DNA of 64,000 bases, from contig JBBHKE010001534.1 in the NCBI GenBank assembly GCA_037447655.1, positions 202,325 through 266,324 of the forward strand. Reading direction: 5' to 3'. Every line of letters begins with the position of its first letter. The first letter of the stretch is position 1. This DNA is from Zygnema cylindricum (lineage: Eukaryota > Streptophyta > Zygnematophyceae > Zygnematales > Zygnemataceae). The notes beneath the pieces were generated by a model. It did no database searches. It was not told where the DNA came from and saw only the letters and a program-made list of their open reading frames with translations. This document shows positions 12,642 through 24,123 of the stretch, one piece after another. The translations under genes and the position numbers were made by a program.

Positions 12642-12656
12642 CTCCCTTTATTTTCT
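12642..12656 (-). other. polypurine tract of copia-1
   Basis: AGAAAATAAAGGGAG on the minus strand, directly before the 3' LTR: the plus-strand primer for reverse transcription. Confidence 0.7.
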
Positions 12657-13272
12657 AGTCTATTTTCTTTTCAACTTCCACAAAAAAACAACCACTAGTT
12701 CCCTTTTTATTTTCATAAAACTTTAAAAGAATATTCTCATATTTCAAAAGGTATACTAGATGAGCTGAAATAAACATTCCATCTTGCTGATCACACATTT
12801 TATTTAGCATCCCACTTTTCATAAATCTGAGCAAAGATTTTATCCACCTTATCTCTTTTCTATCCACAAAAATACCGATTTCCCTCTTGCAATTCAAACA
12901 GCCAGCCCCATCTCCAACTTGCACCACACACTCAGATGCTAACTTTTTTACAGGCACACCTTCATAGACGACATCACTCCCATTAGTGATATCAAAACCA
13001 TCACCCCCCAAATTTATCCTTAAATCAAGAGTCCCCACTAAGTCCCTCTTAAAATCTACATCTTTCGTACTTATATTTTTATCCATCATATTCACCCCAT
13101 TTTCTAAACTTTCCTCACTCTCTCCCATGGAATTCTTTCCACTATCACTTTCTATTTTTATTCCCAATAAATATTTCTCCTCCCCTAAACCTTTCATTAA
13201 ATATTTATCTTCTCCCCAATCCTTTAAAACTATTGAAGTCTCTTTATCCGACCAGTTTTCCGTTTCCCACAT
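12655..13272 (-). pseudogene. degenerate RT end/RNase H of copia-1
   Basis: An open 205-codon frame that looks novel but can be aligned to the copia RT/RNase H of this window. GLGEEKYLLGIKIESD corresponds to the DLGEA.YILGIQ.ERD block, and KEIRWIKSLL...MCDQQDGMFISA corresponds to KELMWVKSLL...FCDNQAAIAISA. Catalytic residues are replaced and the integrase and most of the RT are missing, so this is a decayed, internally deleted copy. Confidence 0.55.
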
Positions 13273-13371
13273 ATCTATAAAATTAACACGGTTATTTCTA
13301 ACTCCCTCAAGTATCTCTTTTCCCTCTACTTCCCTTATACCTCCAAAAACACACTGTTGCTTTCGTGGAAT

Positions 13372-14426
13372 TTATGTGTACTTTTCTCTATTCTCCATTC
13401 TACCGATATGAAGAAGCTCCAAAAAATTTTCATCATCTTTTTCCTCTTCCCCATCTTCCTCCTCATTTACATACCAACTTCTAAGTTCTTCCAAACATGG
13501 ACACTCTTGCATATAGTGACCTGGTTTCCTAGAATCGAAGCAAACCCCTTTTTTCAAAACTCCCATTTCTTTTCCTCTCCCTCTCTTTCCATCGAAGTTC
13601 TGATAAGGTTTATCTTTGTCTTTTTTACTCTCATCACGCTTCCGCCAGTCACCAGTAAATGCATTCTCCCTGTTACTTCCCCTACGAAGCTCCAAAGGGC
13701 TTTCCCTCATAAGAAATATATTCATGGTAATGCTCCAAGTCCATGAGGAGCCATCCATTCGCTGCATATGGTAAATGATGTCTTCGTACTCATATGGGAG
13801 TTTCATGATAAGTGTATTAATTTTTCTCTCCTCAGATTCTACATATCACGCACTATCAAGCTCAACATATAACGCAAAAATATCATTGCAAAACTCTATC
13901 ATGCTACCGCCTTTATAAACATAGGCCTCTATTTTCTGTTTTACTAGCAGTTGTCTCACTCTTATAAATATGTCTTAGTGTTTCCCATATTGTTGAAGAC
14001 TTCGTTAGATTTAAAAGTGTGATAGCTATGTACACAGACACATATCTAGTTATGAGATGTTTTGCTATAGTGTTCTTATACTCCCAAATTCTACTATCAG
14101 TTTTTTCAATTTAGTTAAAACCCCTACAAGTGGGACCGTAGCCGAGAGCCTAGCTCCCCTTACCATATGTGTTCCTTTTCCTTTCTCCCTTTTTTCCCCT
14201 TCCATAGCAATGATTTTCCCTTCACCTTCCGTTGCATCTTAAATCCGCTTGGTTTCTTGGGAAGCCCCAGATGAATCTCCGTAGTGAGCTCCACCAAAAC
14301 CACGTGGGGGACACCTCCCGAAACAATTCCCCATAAGTGCTTTTCGAAAAGCAATCCCTCCATTGTAAACTCCCAATAAGTAAACTCTGTTCCATCAAAC
14401 ATAGGCACCCTAGATGGTGGGCCCAT
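13372..14426 (-). pseudogene. gag of copia-1
   Basis: The N-terminus (14426-14160) reads MGPPSRVPMFDGTEFTYWE...KHLWGIVSGG, the gag start shared by the copia elements here. A UBN2-like middle with several stops follows, then 13806-13372 with KLPYEYEDIIYHMQ and a zinc knuckle whose second cysteine is serine (CFDSRKPGHYMQEC). Protease and integrase are absent between this and the RNase H remnant. Confidence 0.75.
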
Positions 14427-14430
14427 AACT
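14416..14430 (-). other. primer-binding site, tRNA-iMet half type
   Basis: AGTTATGGGCCCACC on the minus strand, directly after the LTR. It is complementary to the anticodon arm of a plant-type initiator tRNA (GGUGGGCCCAUAAC). Confidence 0.7.
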
Positions 14431-15353
14431 TGAAACTCTTAGACCTCCATTAGGCCTCAGAGTAAGCAACTCACAAAAAACTTATCTAGATAGTGCCAAC
14501 ATCAAGTTGATTTAAAACCTAAATCATTGACCCCTTGACAAACAAAAACCCATTATAACTTCACCCTTGTGAAATAAGACTTTTTGTGTGCTCAGTTCCA
14601 CCACAGAATGCAAAGTTAGAATATGACTTCTAGATAACATTCCCCACTTTGACTTTCCCTTAGAAATTCAATCACCTTGGCAGGCAAATACTCTGACCGA
14701 CTACACCCCTGTGTAGCCTAGACTCCCTTGAGTGCGTAACAAAAGAAAACATTGAAAATGGTTTAGTAATTGGGTTGTCATTAAATGGCAAAATTTGCCT
14801 TTTTATATAAATGTTATCTGGAAGAGAGGCGACTACCTAGCAAAATTATTATAAGTCCCAAAACCCCTCTCTAAGCTCCCTATTACTGAGGTACGGTCCA
14901 ATGGCAAGACTGGACCGTACAAGAAAGTACAGGTACCATCGTACTTTTTGTACAGTCAATGTACGCTTTTGCCATAATGTGACATTTGTCACATCCGGAA
15001 TTATTATCTTGCATTTCGGAAATCCCCTAATCCTCTCGGAAATTGCCACGTGTCATTCGAAGTGGCGGTGCCCAAAAAACGCCAAGTCGCCCACTTCGGA
15101 ATCCCGGCTCGCACCACAGCCGTTTGATTAAGATCGACATTTGAAAATGACGGTCTAAATAATTGCACGATATTTGTTTCACATGTGAAATAAATGCGCG
15201 ATATCCATTTCAAGGTAATCCGTAGTCTGTTCAATACAAACTGTAGCTATGTCTCATTATCCCGTTTAATGAATTAGTCTTACTGTATGTGTTTATATAT
15301 TTATCGCACTCTATACATCCTAGCATATGTCCTAGACTACACGATAAGGCTAG
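14431..15353 (-). mobile_element. 5' LTR of copia-1, truncated
   Basis: Starts at the inner end with the TGAAACTCTTAG hairpin and matches 11460-12641 in order, but lacks the outermost ~250 bp: it stops where another LTR begins (TGTAGAAATT at 15354). Confidence 0.7.
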
Positions 15354-16705
15354 TGTAGAAATTAATGGTTTTTTTTTTTAATTATTTTTTAGGCCTAAAT
15401 TAAAATACACAAAGAAGCCGAGGCAGTCTATCTCTAACTTCTTTCTCCAACTCCCACACTTGTCGCAGTCACTGGGAAGTTGGAGTGGAAGCTAGAGCCA
15501 TGGCTGCCTACTAGGCTATTTAGAGGTTTACGGGAAATATATTAGTTTATTTACGCAGTCACTGAGAAATTGAAGAGGGAGCTAGAGCCATGGCTACCTA
15601 GGCTATCCAGAGGTTAACGGGAAATTTATATTAGTTAGGGTTTATTTATTTAAAAGGAATGTGCCGGCGACAGGAATTGATCCTTGTACCTACTGGCCGG
15701 CAGACAGGAAGTAGCCGGTAGCCTTAGCCGTTAACTCTAGATGTAACATTACGTAGTATATAGTTTGATAATTACTTAAACATGTAAACGTAGGATAAAT
15801 CATTTAACTGTAATTGTTTACGGTATACATAGATCCGGTAATGTATAAGTACGGAATACGGTACGAGAAAGAAATCAATACCGCACATTTATTTCTTAAG
15901 TGAAACGAATACCGCGCATGTATTTATTACGGCTACGATTAAATTCGATTCTAATCGGACGGCCGGAATTAACGCCGAGATCGCGGAAGAAGATTTCGGC
16001 GGTTTGTGGCCATCGCCACATCGGATGACGCGTGGCGTAATTAATTTTTCGTACGATTCTCCGTACTCTTTTCATACGGTTTTCCGTACTTTGACTGTAC
16101 GGATATGCAATTTTTGCGATATATATCGCGATAATTTATGTTGGTCCCGGTACAATATATCGAGGAATCTGCTCGATCGATATTCGATATATCGAATATC
16201 GAAATTATCGCGATATGAAACTACCCGATACCTAACACTACTAATTACATTGGATCGTGGAATCTCCGGAGATTATGGCACCGAATCCGGATATGACATG
16301 TGTCGACATTTAGGGCATGTCGTACAATGTCCGTACATAAAGTACACCGCCACCTATACTTTTGCATACGGAAGTGTATTCTGATTGGTTCCGTACATCA
16401 GTAGATAGAGTCTGTGAGAGAGATAGGACTTAGAAAAATTAGGAGATAGGACCCTCTCTCCCAGAGAGCTTCTCTACAAAAGGTCAACTTTGACCCTCCA
16501 TAACTTACTGCTCAGGGGAGCAAATTCATAGATTCTTTTTGCTATCGACTCAGGGGAGTCTTGCCTTCACAGGGGTGCAGGTGGTCAGAGTGATTGTCTG
16601 CCAAGGTGGCAGTTATTCTTGCTGAAACAAAAAGGGGTCAGGGTTATCCTATAGGCTTCTTGGAAGTTGTCCACTCTGAGGACTTATGGAGGTCTTAGAG
16701 TTTCA
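15354..16705 (+). mobile_element. solo copia LTR, element-3 family, plus orientation
   Basis: Begins TGTAGAAATTA and ends GTCTTAGAGTTTCA, the two ends of the element-3 LTR, with clear internal similarity. At 1352 bp it is longer than usual, partly because of a 90-bp tandem duplication. The antisense tRNA-like module is at 15660-15740 (GGATCAATTCC on the minus strand, 15683-15673). No internal copia sequence follows. Confidence 0.75.
15464..15643 (+). repeat. 90-bp tandem duplication within the solo LTR
   Basis: Two copies, each starting CGCAGTCACTG, at 15464 and 15554, with scattered differences. Confidence 0.75.
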
Positions 16706-16739
16706 TCTATTTGTAGGCAGAAAGGTAATTTGTGATTTG

Positions 16740-17700
16740 GAGGTTTGAGGAAGGGAGCACTAGAGAGGGCAACTTTCAACTTATGAAAAGCCAAAATGTG
16801 ATTAGGTCCTTATACGAAAGGGACCTCTTTTTTGAGCTGATTGTTTAATGGTGAAGCGAGAGTGCTGAAACTATGGACAAATCTGCGATAATAATTATCT
16901 AATCTTAAGAAGGCTTGAAGACTTGTGAGATCAACACGGGCTTGCACTTTGCTGATAGCCTCGGTTCTTGCTTCAAATGGTGTTCCGTTGGAGGAAATGA
17001 AATATCGAAGGTAGGGCAGACCTTCGGACTTGAAAGTACATTTAGCTGGATGACATTTTCATCCGACCTTTTTTAGTTCTGTTAAGACCCATTCGATATG
17101 GGCTACATGATCTTTAATTGTGGCAGAGGCGATAATCAAATCATCGATATAACATCGTGCAAACTTGGAACCACCTAAAATTGAATCCATTACTTTTTGA
17201 AAACTGCGAGGGCGTTCTTAAGTCCAAAAGGCGTCACAAACCGATCCCAACGACCATCACTAACTCAAATGGTTGTATTATTCCTATCAGTCTCATGTAT
17301 TTCAATCAGGTTAAAACCTTGTTATTAATCAAAAATACAAAAATATTAAGCGCCTCCCACATGATCAAATATTTCTTCGGCCAATGGCATCGGATGTCGA
17401 TCTTGTATAGTTCTAGCATTGAGTTCACGTTAATTGCCGCACATTCGACGATCAGTAAAGTTTCCTTCGGCATCTTTTTTTCGAGGCATGACACTGGGTG
17501 TTGCAAAAGAAGAGTCTGACCGGTAAATGAGGCCAACTTTCTCCAAATCAGCGCAATGCTGATCCTATAATTCCCATTCCGTTTCACATAAGCGGTGTGA
17601 CGGAATTCGTAAGACTTGTAAATATTTAGCAATGTTTTGTCCTGTGTATTAATTATTAGTGTAGATCTCAGGTACACTCACATTAATTGAGGTAGTTGAT
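16740..17700 (-). pseudogene. Ty3/gypsy reverse transcriptase/RNase H remnant
   Basis: Minus-strand frames with stops and shifts give the gypsy order: SSFATPSVMPRKKDAEGNF, then EEIFDHVGGA, FGLKNALAVFKKVMDSIL, the catalytic YIDDLIIAS, LRYFISSNGTPFEA and FLRLDNYYRRFVHSFSTLA. This is clearly a chromodomain-type or classical gypsy RT, unlike the copia elements around it. No LTR could be assigned. The protease piece of probably the same element lies at 19190-19680, consistent with PR-RT order. Confidence 0.75.
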
Positions 17701-17768
17701 TGATTACGTACGGCTGGTATGCCTCCGTACAATTAGTAGTAAGTTGTAGTGTATATTTGTAGGACTTA

Positions 17769-18547
17769 GGGTATGTCCCCATGTACTTATAACTTAGCGA
17801 ATTTACTTTGTATTTTAGCGCGGATCTGGTAGACACTCTTTTCAAATGTCCCTATGTGTAAGAACGTATCGTAAGTTACGTTTGTGACGATTGTATACGT
17901 CGACAATACCTGTGACGGTTGTCAACGTCTACAATCTGTGTTGTCGAACGTTATTTTTTTAGAAATGCTTGTGTGACGTCGCATGTCTTATCGTGACATT
18001 GTAGACGTATCGCCTTCCACCCTGTACTATTTCACGGTTGAAGAAGTTGCGCTTTGCCTTTGCGTCTCCTGTCTGATCGACGTGAAATAACATCAAAATT
18101 TTGAGACCCTTGCAAAAAAAAAATCCGTACTAGACGAAAACGACAAAACCAAACAAATTGTGTAATTTTCTTTGTCGCATTAAATGCAAACAGACAAAAC
18201 ATACCGACTTCCATACTTTCCTTTGTCTTTGAAAATCGTGTGAAATACTTCGAAAATTACGGCACGTGCGAACATGTGTTCCTATTTGTTTACATAAAAT
18301 CCCTATTTTTAAAATACATCGCGCATGTGTTTTAAAGATAAGGTTGAAGATGACGTTTTTTGTCGCCGAAGTGGGTCGAAAAACACAAGACGACAATTTT
18401 TCGTACATCTTAAGTTCAAGGGTGACGCAATTTGTACTCTACAATTTTGTGATTCCTTCGTACGGTTGGAACTTAGGCAGTACGACAATAAGTTTTACAG
18501 GAAAACGACAGAAAAAAACCCTTACTTATGCACATGGGGACACACCC
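17769..18547. mobile_element. PIF/Harbinger-like MITE, third copy
   Basis: The termini GGGTATGTCCCCATG and CATGGGGACACACCC are inverted copies with TTA on each side (17766-17768 and 18548-18550). It is 779 bp with no transposase. Its left part matches, inverted, the right sub-terminal part of the 7297-8998 element. It sits within the decayed gypsy element. Confidence 0.8.
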
Positions 18548-18550
18548 TTA

Positions 18551-19051
18551 GTCATTTTTAGACTAAGGAACTTTTGCGACAAAAACTCTTTTGCTCTTTT
18601 TTGATAATTTCAACTGATAATTGCTCTCACTTGTATTGGCAAAATTATCTAAAATTTTGCATGTGTGTTCCTCTTTGTATTAGAAATATTGTGGCACTTT
18701 TTCAGACCTATTGTGGGTCTGGTTTGCTTGGGACTTCATTGTGAAGTTTGTCAGATTTATCAAAGTTATGGCAGGCTGTTTTTTTGCAACTTTGACTGGG
18801 TGATGTAGGAATTCTGGTTGGTATATTTATATGAGAATTTGTGGGAATACTTAGTGGCCTAGGAAATATCTGCTTGAGTAATTTCAGCTTGGTTTGTTAA
18901 TTCTGTAGAATTCTGAGTGGAATCAAAGTAGGCTGTTTTGGGGTAGTCTGTGATGCTTTTGAGGGTAAATTCATGGCTCAAAATGGCTATGAACAACAAG
19001 AATCAATAATAAAACCTGGATTATCAAAAATTTCAGGCAAAGAGGGACTGT
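18551..19051. other. no gene recognised
   Basis: AT-rich sequence between gypsy fragments. I see no motif; it may be decayed gypsy protease-RT linker. Confidence 0.4.
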
Positions 19052-19209
19052 CGGGCAGAATTTCATCTGCAGATAAAGAATGGAAAATTTTGAATCCCAC
19101 CGAATTTCTGGAATAAGTAGGAGGGAATGTCGGGCAAAATTTCATTTGCAGATAAAAAATGGAAAATTTTGAATCCCACCAAATTTCCGGAATAAGCAGA
19201 GACAGATTG
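19052..19209. repeat. 79-bp tandem duplication
   Basis: CGGGCARAATTTCAT begins at 19052 and again at 19131, followed by the same ~65 bp with a few substitutions. Confidence 0.8.
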
Positions 19210-19680
19210 GGCTGCGTGAGCCATAATAGGTATAGGTTGGCGTGCGGAAATTAGAGGGAGATGGATTTTCTTTTTCCGGATAATAGGTAGGACGGTAGGA
19301 AAATTTTTGATTGTACATATCAACGTCGCCTCCTACTCTAAAATCCACATCTTTCCCCACTAAACACTCGTAATCGCTACATTTGGTGACCAATACGTGA
19401 GCACAGACTTCAGCAAAAATCAGATTCTGTACCATTTTGAAATCTAAAACAAAGTGGATACTTTGTAATGTCGAGAACTGGTTCGGTTGGTCGTGTTGAG
19501 GTGAGTAGACGTGTGGTGGTGGATTGAAGTTTATTAGCTGTCACACTTAGTTTCTGTGCAAAAGATGACCCCAAAATAATTAGTTTTGCACCGATGTCCA
19601 TAAGTGGTAATGAAGGTGTGACACCATTGACTGAAAATGCACTTTTCTCTCGTCCTATCAAGTGGATTGCTGCTCAACCT
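19190..19680 (-). pseudogene. Ty3/gypsy aspartic protease remnant
   Basis: VNGVTPSLPLMDIGAKLIIL resembles the gypsy retropepsin core, with the catalytic DTGA changed to DIGA. Downstream, YECLVGKDVDF resembles the YD.LLG.D block. It lies 5' of the gypsy RT remnant on the same strand. Confidence 0.5.
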
Positions 19681-20160
19681 TCTCTCCCACGATGTTACTG
19701 AACCTTAGATTGTGATTGGAAAATTTTAGGTTTGCTCGTGTGGTTCACTCGGTGATAGTGGATTAGGGTTGGCTTTCCTTATTTGTTTTGCGTGTGGCTA
19801 AATCTGGTTATCTCAGATTTGTTCGCAGTTTTCTACATTTTCAGTTTATGTGTTGCGATAATTAGGTTAGATCTTTACTAATTAAACTCCCGTAAGGAAT
19901 ATAAACTGACCAATGAGCCTAGTGGCTATCTGTTGGCTTAATAATCTCAGCCTCCTAGCTTCCTCTCTCACCCTACCGTGATTTTTCTTGTGATATCTAT
20001 ATTTGTTGCTTGTTTCTTGTACATATTTATTTCACTTGTTTTTTGATATGTTCATGACTTTCCCGCTTATTTCTTTTTTATTTTTCTTGCAGCTGATTGT
20101 GTTGCATGTTAACCATCTCTTTTGTCACATGCACGACATCCTAGTTGAAGAAAGGTTAGT
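19681..20160. other. no gene recognised
   Basis: Pyrimidine-rich AT-rich stretch without recognisable coding or repeat structure. Confidence 0.4.
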
Positions 20161-20218
20161 CAATAACTATCTTGAGGCTTTTTGAATTCTGTAGTCCAAT
20201 CAGGGACACAGAATTGCA
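20161..20218 (+). mobile_element. copia LTR terminal fragment
   Basis: Ends GGGACACAGAATTGCA, as does the LTR fragment at 41145, with about 55 bp of similarity. It abuts the truncated gag of the next element. Confidence 0.55.
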
Positions 20219-21270
20219 CATGTGTTTATCGTTACACATGTGCATAGAAACACATGAAACCACAATCCAACCTGCTTCACTTGTCTATCCCTCCAAGGCC
20301 CATTTCTTTTATCGTGGAATTTCGACCTCGGTCTTCACCTCCATCTCCTCATCGAGAAAGAGCTCATCGTCCTCGGATTCTTTCTCATGTACTTGCGTCA
20401 CAAGATGTTTTTTTTTCCTTTTTGAGGTCTAGTCTGCCTGTCTTTTAATCGCAGTTCTGTAAGTTTAGAGCACTCTACCACATTTAATAGATATTTTTGT
20501 ACAATAGGAGGTCCTTTATGCTTCTATTCTTTCCAAAGAATACCAGTATCAAGAGCTTTTATATACAAGGGACAAGCTCTAAACTAATGGCCATCTACAT
20601 AGTAATAAACACACTTTTTAAACTGTTGTTGAAACTGGTTCCCTAGATATCTAGGATTTTGAAACTGAGCATTTAACGCTACAGCTAGTTTACCTTTACC
20701 AAATGCTAGCTGGGTGGCTTTTTCCTCCAATACATACTCAATTGTTGTAGCTAGATTCCATTGTGCCTTATCTAGCTTTTTCAAATGATCTATGGCCCAT
20801 TTGAATTCATTAGGCAGCCCCCTAATCGAAAGCATAGCTTGGTGATAAGGAGGAAAGGTTCCTCCTGAGCATGCATTTAAGCTAATAGAAGCCTAAGACC
20901 ATTGGAATACTCTACCATGCTTCAACCTATGTATTTATTTTCCTATATTTTGCTAGCAGTAATAATTTCATGTTGATCATTTGGTCTCACGTAAGTAGAT
21001 TTGAAGGCATTCCAAATATCTGATGCCTTTCTATCCTAAATGTATGTCATGTTTAACTCTTTAGAAATCATCAGTTTTATGAGAAGTAAAGCATGTTCAT
21101 TTTTTCTTCCAAAGTTTGTATTTTTCTCACCAAAAGATCCATCAACTACATCAAATAATTTCATTTGAACAAAATAAGATTTAACCAGATCAGCCCAATA
21201 AAGATACTCCCGTCCAAAAACTAGTATGCGTGAAGGCGGGCCTGTGACTTATTGTTTTCAGAAAATTCCT
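20219..21270 (-). pseudogene. copia gag/protease fragment, separate family
   Basis: On the minus strand from about 21250: a gag start with PPSRILVF and EYLYWADLVKSYF, then LPNEFKWAIDHLKKLDKAQWN (UBN2-type end), a damaged zinc knuckle near 20600, an acidic linker, and a protease start where DSGAS has become VSCVS. Multiple stops. Truncated at the LTR fragment at 20218. Confidence 0.65.
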
Positions 21271-21875
21271 GGTACAGAAGAGGAAGAAGAAGCAGCATTC
21301 TCATCTCATAATAAAAACATGCTTTAAGCTTTCACAAAAAATTGATTCATAAAATAACAACTTTGAGACAACACAAAATCTAACATAAGAGCCCAATAGC
21401 TCCACAAATCCACGTCATCTATAGACAAAATTAGAAGGAACACATACACAAAAGTAAAAATAATTCCGATCAAAGTAGTGTGAGATATTCACAGTCAAAG
21501 TTAACAAAAAATGTTATTAAACAATTTTTGGTACATCGTTGCTACTAAGCCGAAAATAGCTAAGCCCTACACATATACAATAAGCAGTGCTGCTAAGGGT
21601 ACGGAGGCATACCACTCTTACCACTATCTATGTGACACAACTAATACTCTGTGTATGCCCGTGTGATCAAGGCATGTCATTCCAAACTAAACTCGTTACT
21701 TTACTAGTCGCCATATATATATTCACTTATCTTTTTGACTTGTACACTAACACTAAAAACAAAACGCTGAGTAGGATTATCTTGAATCTGGTCATATTTC
21801 CAATTTTGTGTCCCCCATTCGATCACATAATTATCCTTTGTATATGATAGTGATTTTTCAATGTCCTACTTTGTG
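21271..21875. other. no gene recognised
   Basis: AT-rich stretch upstream of the previous gag fragment. The expected 5' LTR cannot be recognised. Confidence 0.35.
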
Positions 21876-22830
21876 TAAGAACAACTTCCACCCTGGAAGA
21901 CAAATTATATCAAGTACTCCTCCCATGTGTCGTATGGACTCCTTTGAGCACACAGGAGAATAAATATCTGAAAACGGCCAACAAGGTGATAATTTATAAG
22001 AGGCAAATAATGTGTATTTGTATAGAACCACTGTGGGAGAGAGGAGGCTACCTACAAAATTTCTAAGTGCTAAACTCCTCTCTAGACCCTTAAATACTAT
22101 TGTACAATACTAATCAGAATACTGTATCATACAACAAGGTACACGTCTCGTGGTACCTTCTATACAGTTAAGGTACGACATAGCCATGGTGAGGACATTT
22201 GTCATACTTAGACTCACCCTCATGCTCCCCAAAAATTTCGCTTTCCACTGATGTTGCGCCACGTGTAATTTGGTGACGCTTTGTCCATTAACAGCCAAAA
22301 CGACCATTCCTTGATGTCGGCTTGAATGATAGCCGTCTGATCAAATTCAACGTTTAATCTCCAGCGTTCTAATAAATTTCCGATCAATATGTTTCGTGCG
22401 GTACCAGCAGATATACGATACTTATATTGTTTCTATGTGAGATTTCCCGCAAGTCTTGTTAAACGGTTTGGTCTGCAAGTTCATCTTTGAATAGCTATCA
22501 AACCATATATATCCCAACACAAGTCATAGACTATAAGACAAGGCTGCCGACTATTCTAACGAACCATAAGGACCAAGATCAATTCCTAGCTGGTCCGTAT
22601 CTTTTTGGTATAGTCTTCTAAGACTCTTTCTTGTCCTACCTGATTCTTAGGCAACCATGGATCTATATCTCTCTCTCTCTCTGGTAATCCATGACTACAA
22701 CAAGTATGGAGACCAGGAAGAGAGAGGTTAGAGGCCTAGCTTAAAACTTTTTATTTTATTCCTATAGAAAACGATCAGAGAAACTACAAAACAACCTAGA
22801 AAATACCATAAAAATACACATACTTCAACA
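21876..22830 (-). mobile_element. 3' LTR of copia element J, inner end missing
   Basis: Shares the leader-hairpin block (CCACCCTGGAAGAC), the CTCTCT promoter block and the GTAC dyad near 22126-22175 with the other LTRs, and ends ..TACTTCAACA. The ~90 bp carrying the terminal hairpin are missing at 21876. A tRNA-like module is at 22530-22606. Confidence 0.65.
22530..22606 (+). other. tRNA-like pol III module, antisense in LTR (J)
   Basis: A-box-like AAGACAAGGCTGCCG, B-box-like AGATCAATTCC at 22576-22586 and TTTTT at 22602-22606, in the same order and position as in the other LTRs. Confidence 0.45.
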
Positions 22831-22845
22831 CTCCCTTTATTTTCT
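22831..22845 (-). other. polypurine tract of element J
   Basis: AGAAAATAAAGGGAG on the minus strand, immediately before the LTR terminus. Confidence 0.65.
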
Positions 22846-23250
22846 AGTTACTTTTTGGTTTGAGTCCACAATGTTTTCTACTAAATTTAAATTTGGGAGA
22901 TGGGACTGGCTTTGTCTTCATGTTTGCCACCATTTCTCCATCTAGGCTATACTCCAAGCTGACAATTTTGTTTTCAACTTTTTCTCTCACAAAGCTGAGT
23001 CTTATGTCCATATGTTTTGCTTTAAAGTGATGCTTAGGATAAGTTGCAATTGCAATCGCAAACTAATTATCACAAAACACTTTCAGCACACCAACCTTCA
23101 TAAACCCAAGTTCTCGCAGCAGAGATTTCACCCACATTAACTCTTTGACAGCAAAACAAGAGGCCATGTACTCAGCCTCCATAGTGGACTGAGCAACCAC
23201 CTTTTATTGCTTACTGCTCCAACAACAGGCACCACCCCAACATACACAAC

Positions 23251-24123
23251 TGAAATTATATGGTCTCCATTGACACACAAAATGAGCAGCCTATGTAAAG
23301 CCTCTAGGATAATATTTGCCCCTTCCACTTTTCCACTAAATAAGTGCCGCTGAGGCAAAAAAAAATATTCTGATCACCCTCACCCTTGTGAGGACAAGAC
23401 TCCCTTGAGTCAAACGCAAAAAAAATCACTGAATTTGCTCCCCTGATGAGTAAGTTATGGCTAGTCAAAGATGACCTTTATAGTTTCAAGCTCTCTTAGA
23501 GAGAGGTACATAAATATCACTAAGTCTTGGTCTGCCTACTCACGACTACCTACTACTAAACCCTAGTCCAATAGGAACACTATTGGAACACGATGTACTT
23601 ATTGTACGTCCATTGTACGACTTGGTCTACAAGGTGACACCCCTCAAATCGAGAGCCATGGCTCCTCCTCCCATCTTCTCTGGTATCAAATAATGGGGCG
23701 CCACGTGGCACCGCGTGACGCAATCTCCAAATGCCACCATAAGCTCACTTCGGGTGGCGGCTACAATGTTGGTCGTCCGATCAAAACATATTTTACACGG
23801 TTCAGATTCGCGTACATGCATGAATTGTTCCTGTTCGTTAGTTAGGTGTTAATTAGCCGTCGCGTCAATGTTTATATATTTTTGAAATCCTTCATGTGTA
23901 TCGTTTCGGTGACGCCTTAGTGGATAAGGCTAACGCTACACAGTGAACCACACACCCAGGTTCAAATCCGGGTGTAGGGAATATTTTGGTAAAATATCCT
24001 CTAATTCAAAATCTGCCATTTTCTAAATATGTCGGCAACCATGGCGTGCCTTTGATACTTTCTCTCTCTCTTTAAAGTATAACTAAAATAGAGAAGTGAA
24101 CTATTAATTACCTCTTTTCAGCA
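23251..24123 (-). mobile_element. solo LTR, family G (element-2 type)
   Basis: 873 bp matching the LTRs of element 2 at both ends (TGAAATTATATGG ... CCTCTTTTCAGCA). It is flanked by ACAAC (23246-23250) and AAAAC (24124-24128), a 5-bp target duplication with one mismatch, and the RNase H frame resumes across it. Confidence 0.8.
23908..23987 (+). other. tRNA-like pol III module, antisense in LTR (best example)
   Basis: GACGCCTTAGTGGATAAGGC has the D-arm/A-box look of a tRNA-Arg (GCC...GGC stem). The B-box/T-loop GGTTCAAATCC lies at 23959-23969 with a near-complete T stem, and TTTT is at 23984-23987. No acceptor stem or convincing anticodon arm remains. Confidence 0.6.

Noticed and set aside
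12655-13272. 205-codon frame as a novel host gene
   Set aside because: Its C-terminal half aligns to the copia RNase H block and it lies directly inside the polypurine tract and LTR of copia-1.
23908-23987. A functional tRNA-Arg gene
   Set aside because: A- and B-box regions are tRNA-like but there is no acceptor stem and no convincing anticodon arm, and it sits in a repeated LTR.
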